NCBI RefSeq assembly: GCF_003286085.1
Contig: NW_020825298.1
Coordinates: forward strand, 12,834,001-12,898,000
From: Drosophila persimilis
Taxonomy: Eukaryota > Arthropoda > Insecta > Diptera > Drosophilidae
Direction: 5' to 3'
DNA: 64,000 nt
Below the pieces are notes generated by a model that saw only the letters and a program-made list of their open reading frames with translations, did no database searches and was not told the origin of the DNA. Positions 62,541-64,000 of this stretch are shown here, piece by piece. The position numbers and the translations under genes were made by a program. Position 1 is the first letter of the stretch, and every line of letters begins with the position of its first letter.

Positions 62541-62753
62541 ATGCCGGGCGTAGTCTTTCTAATCGTTGTGCCGACGGCAAATTTCGAACGTGAGCTGATT
62601 TACGGTAAGTCCGGGGACCGAACAGCGAAATTGAATAAGCGCTTGTGCCTAATTAAATACAAAGTTGCAATTTTGTTTACACGAACCTGTAACATTCACC
62701 TAGGCGCTGGTAACCGCAAAATCTGCCGAGCGGCCTCCAACCCATGCTCATAG
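62541..62753 (+). CDS. Possible two-exon secreted micropeptide (37 aa)
   Basis: ATG at 62541 opens MPGVVFLIVVPTANFE. A TACG|GTAAGT donor follows at 62605 and an acceptor ending CACCTAG at 62703. The frame is maintained across the 99-base intron to TAG at 62751-62753. The start is hydrophobic and the end carries two cysteines (ICRAASNPC). This is short, so chance cannot be excluded. It is on the strand opposite to the receptor. Confidence 0.2.
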   Translation: MPGVVFLIVVPTANFERELIYGKSGDRTAKLNKRLCLIKYKVAILFTRTCNIHLGAGNRKICRAASNPCS

Positions 62754-64000
62754 TGATCCGTTACCACATCCCCAGCCCCAGCCCCAGCCACATCCCCACC
62801 CACTCCCACGCCCACTCCCACGCCCACATCTACCTGTATGCATTGGGCTTAGCGCGTAATTACGTTGTTTAGTGGCGTTATTAATTATTTTATGACATCG
62901 TAAAAGTGTTTCAGCAACTGAAAGCATTCCATGAATGTTGCATGAACTCCCATCAGACACACACGGACGTAAACACAGGGCCGTAGATTTGTTTTGTTTC
63001 GCATTTTCGGTGGGGCCTGACTCAGTTTGCGGCTATCTAACGCAGAATCCTACCAAGAATCCTTGTAGGAAGCCGACTTTACGAGGGCATGCCAAGAGTG
63101 GGAAGCACACGCTGCCGCCAGAAAATGTAATATTAAAATTGAATTAGCCACGAAGAAATTGCACGAAGAATTTCGAACTGAACAGGTTGAACAGATAGAA
63201 AAGTTTGGGCCAAGAAACCAAGAAGCCAGAAGGTAATATTAGGTGGGGGCTGGGCTGCCAATTTTTTAATCGTTCTTCCTGGATATATACCAAAAAATTA
63301 TTGTTAATTAAAAAAACTCCCAACGCTACATTTTAGCAAACAATTTATCATAATCAAAGGCGATAACAAAAAAAAAATGGATATAATAAAAACTCATCAA
63401 CAATATAATTTATGAAATAAAAGGCCGCACCACATGGAAACGCGAGTCTGGCGTCTTGGGAAATCTGACACGAAAAAAGGCCATGACAGGAACGAACATG
63501 TAGGAGTCAATTTTTGGCAAGAGCATTAATCAAACATTTATTTAAATACAAAACAACAGCCGGGCCATCGCCATCGCCATCAAAGAAAATCATCATTAAT
63601 TTAGTTTGTCACTATGGCAGCGCCCAGGCTGATAATGACAATGAAGGAGCAGGGGGGCAGTGGGGCAGGGGGGCATGTGGGCATGTTAGGCGTGAACAAA
63701 GTTTCTACAAGTCCTGGAAAGAACAAAACAAGTACCTCAAGTATAAAGCCTAAAGAATTGCCATGCCAAAAAACTTGAAATAAAAACCTGAAAAGTATAG
63801 ACAAGTAAGTAAAGTATAGATGTTGTCCTTGGCGACATCTTAAAGTGTGTCAAATAATGAAGATGGAAAGAGGAGAGCGACACATTTAAGTGGAATCAGT
63901 GTAGAGCAGGGCTCAAAGGTGTCAGACATAAATCACAGATTCTTCAATGCCACAGCTATCCAAGTTTAACGAATCTTTGGCCGGATCTGGCCATTCAATG

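Larger units (their letters stand above)
59462..64000. other. Upstream region of the receptor: no firm exon
   Basis: The receptor must have exons upstream of 59,461, because that exon begins at a splice acceptor in mid-domain. I found only weak candidates within the window (61674-61615 and 62273-62136, minus strand, both ending in phase 0 at GTAAGC/GTAAGT donors). Two possible micropeptide ORFs (59937-59575 minus, 62541-62753 plus) are listed separately. GTCGTCGTC at 60878-60905, ACATAT at 61900-61919 and CCCCAGCC/CCCACTCCCACG at 62767-62830 are simple repeats. Confidence 0.4.

Noticed and set aside
1..64000. Transposons, CRISPR arrays, bacterial-type operons
   Set aside because: No transposase or reverse-transcriptase frames, terminal repeats or spacer arrays were seen; the sequence is ordinary insect euchromatin.

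Overview
The window is insect genomic DNA and almost certainly Drosophila. It contains the block found at cytological region 31A of D. melanogaster (Muller element B): obst-B, Cpr31A, Pen (importin alpha 2), Spn31A and a small heat-shock protein gene of the CG13133 type. Introns are short with GTAAGT-type donors, poly(A) signals are AATAAA, and the DNA is rich in simple repeats and in TACTCGTA-like words. I guess an obscura-group species, but the sequence alone does not prove it. All exon structures were read by eye from splice sites and phase continuity.

Layout: 1-159 is the 3' end of an unrecognised plus-strand gene. obst-B (plus) runs from about 2,530 to 8,050. About 10.7 kb with no gene I can support follows. 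Cpr31A (plus, 18,845-20,110), Pen (plus, 21,230-24,110) and Spn31A (plus, leader from about 24,614, CDS 26,631-27,962) lie close together. An apparently unannotated tiny four-exon gene for a single-pass membrane protein (plus, 28,296-28,769) may follow. From 29,263 to at least 59,461 the minus strand carries one large adhesion G-protein-coupled receptor gene. I resolved fifteen coding exons for it, giving 1,573 codons of protein: half of a SEA-like module, two Ig domains, a hormone-receptor motif, a GAIN/GPS region, seven membrane segments and a long cytoplasmic tail. Its 5' exons lie upstream of 59,461, probably partly outside the window. The CG13133-like gene is nested on the same strand in its roughly 9 kb intron.

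Functionally, obst-B and Cpr31A are extracellular chitin-binding cuticle proteins. Pen is a nuclear import adaptor. Spn31A is a serpin with an atypical reactive loop and a complex 5' leader. The receptor has several unusual features: a GPS lacking the catalytic histidine, very large Ser/Thr-rich insertions, and no visible TM3-ECL2 disulfide pair. Other points of interest are several possible micropeptide genes, an intronic hairpin, and a spliced upstream ORF in the Spn31A leader.
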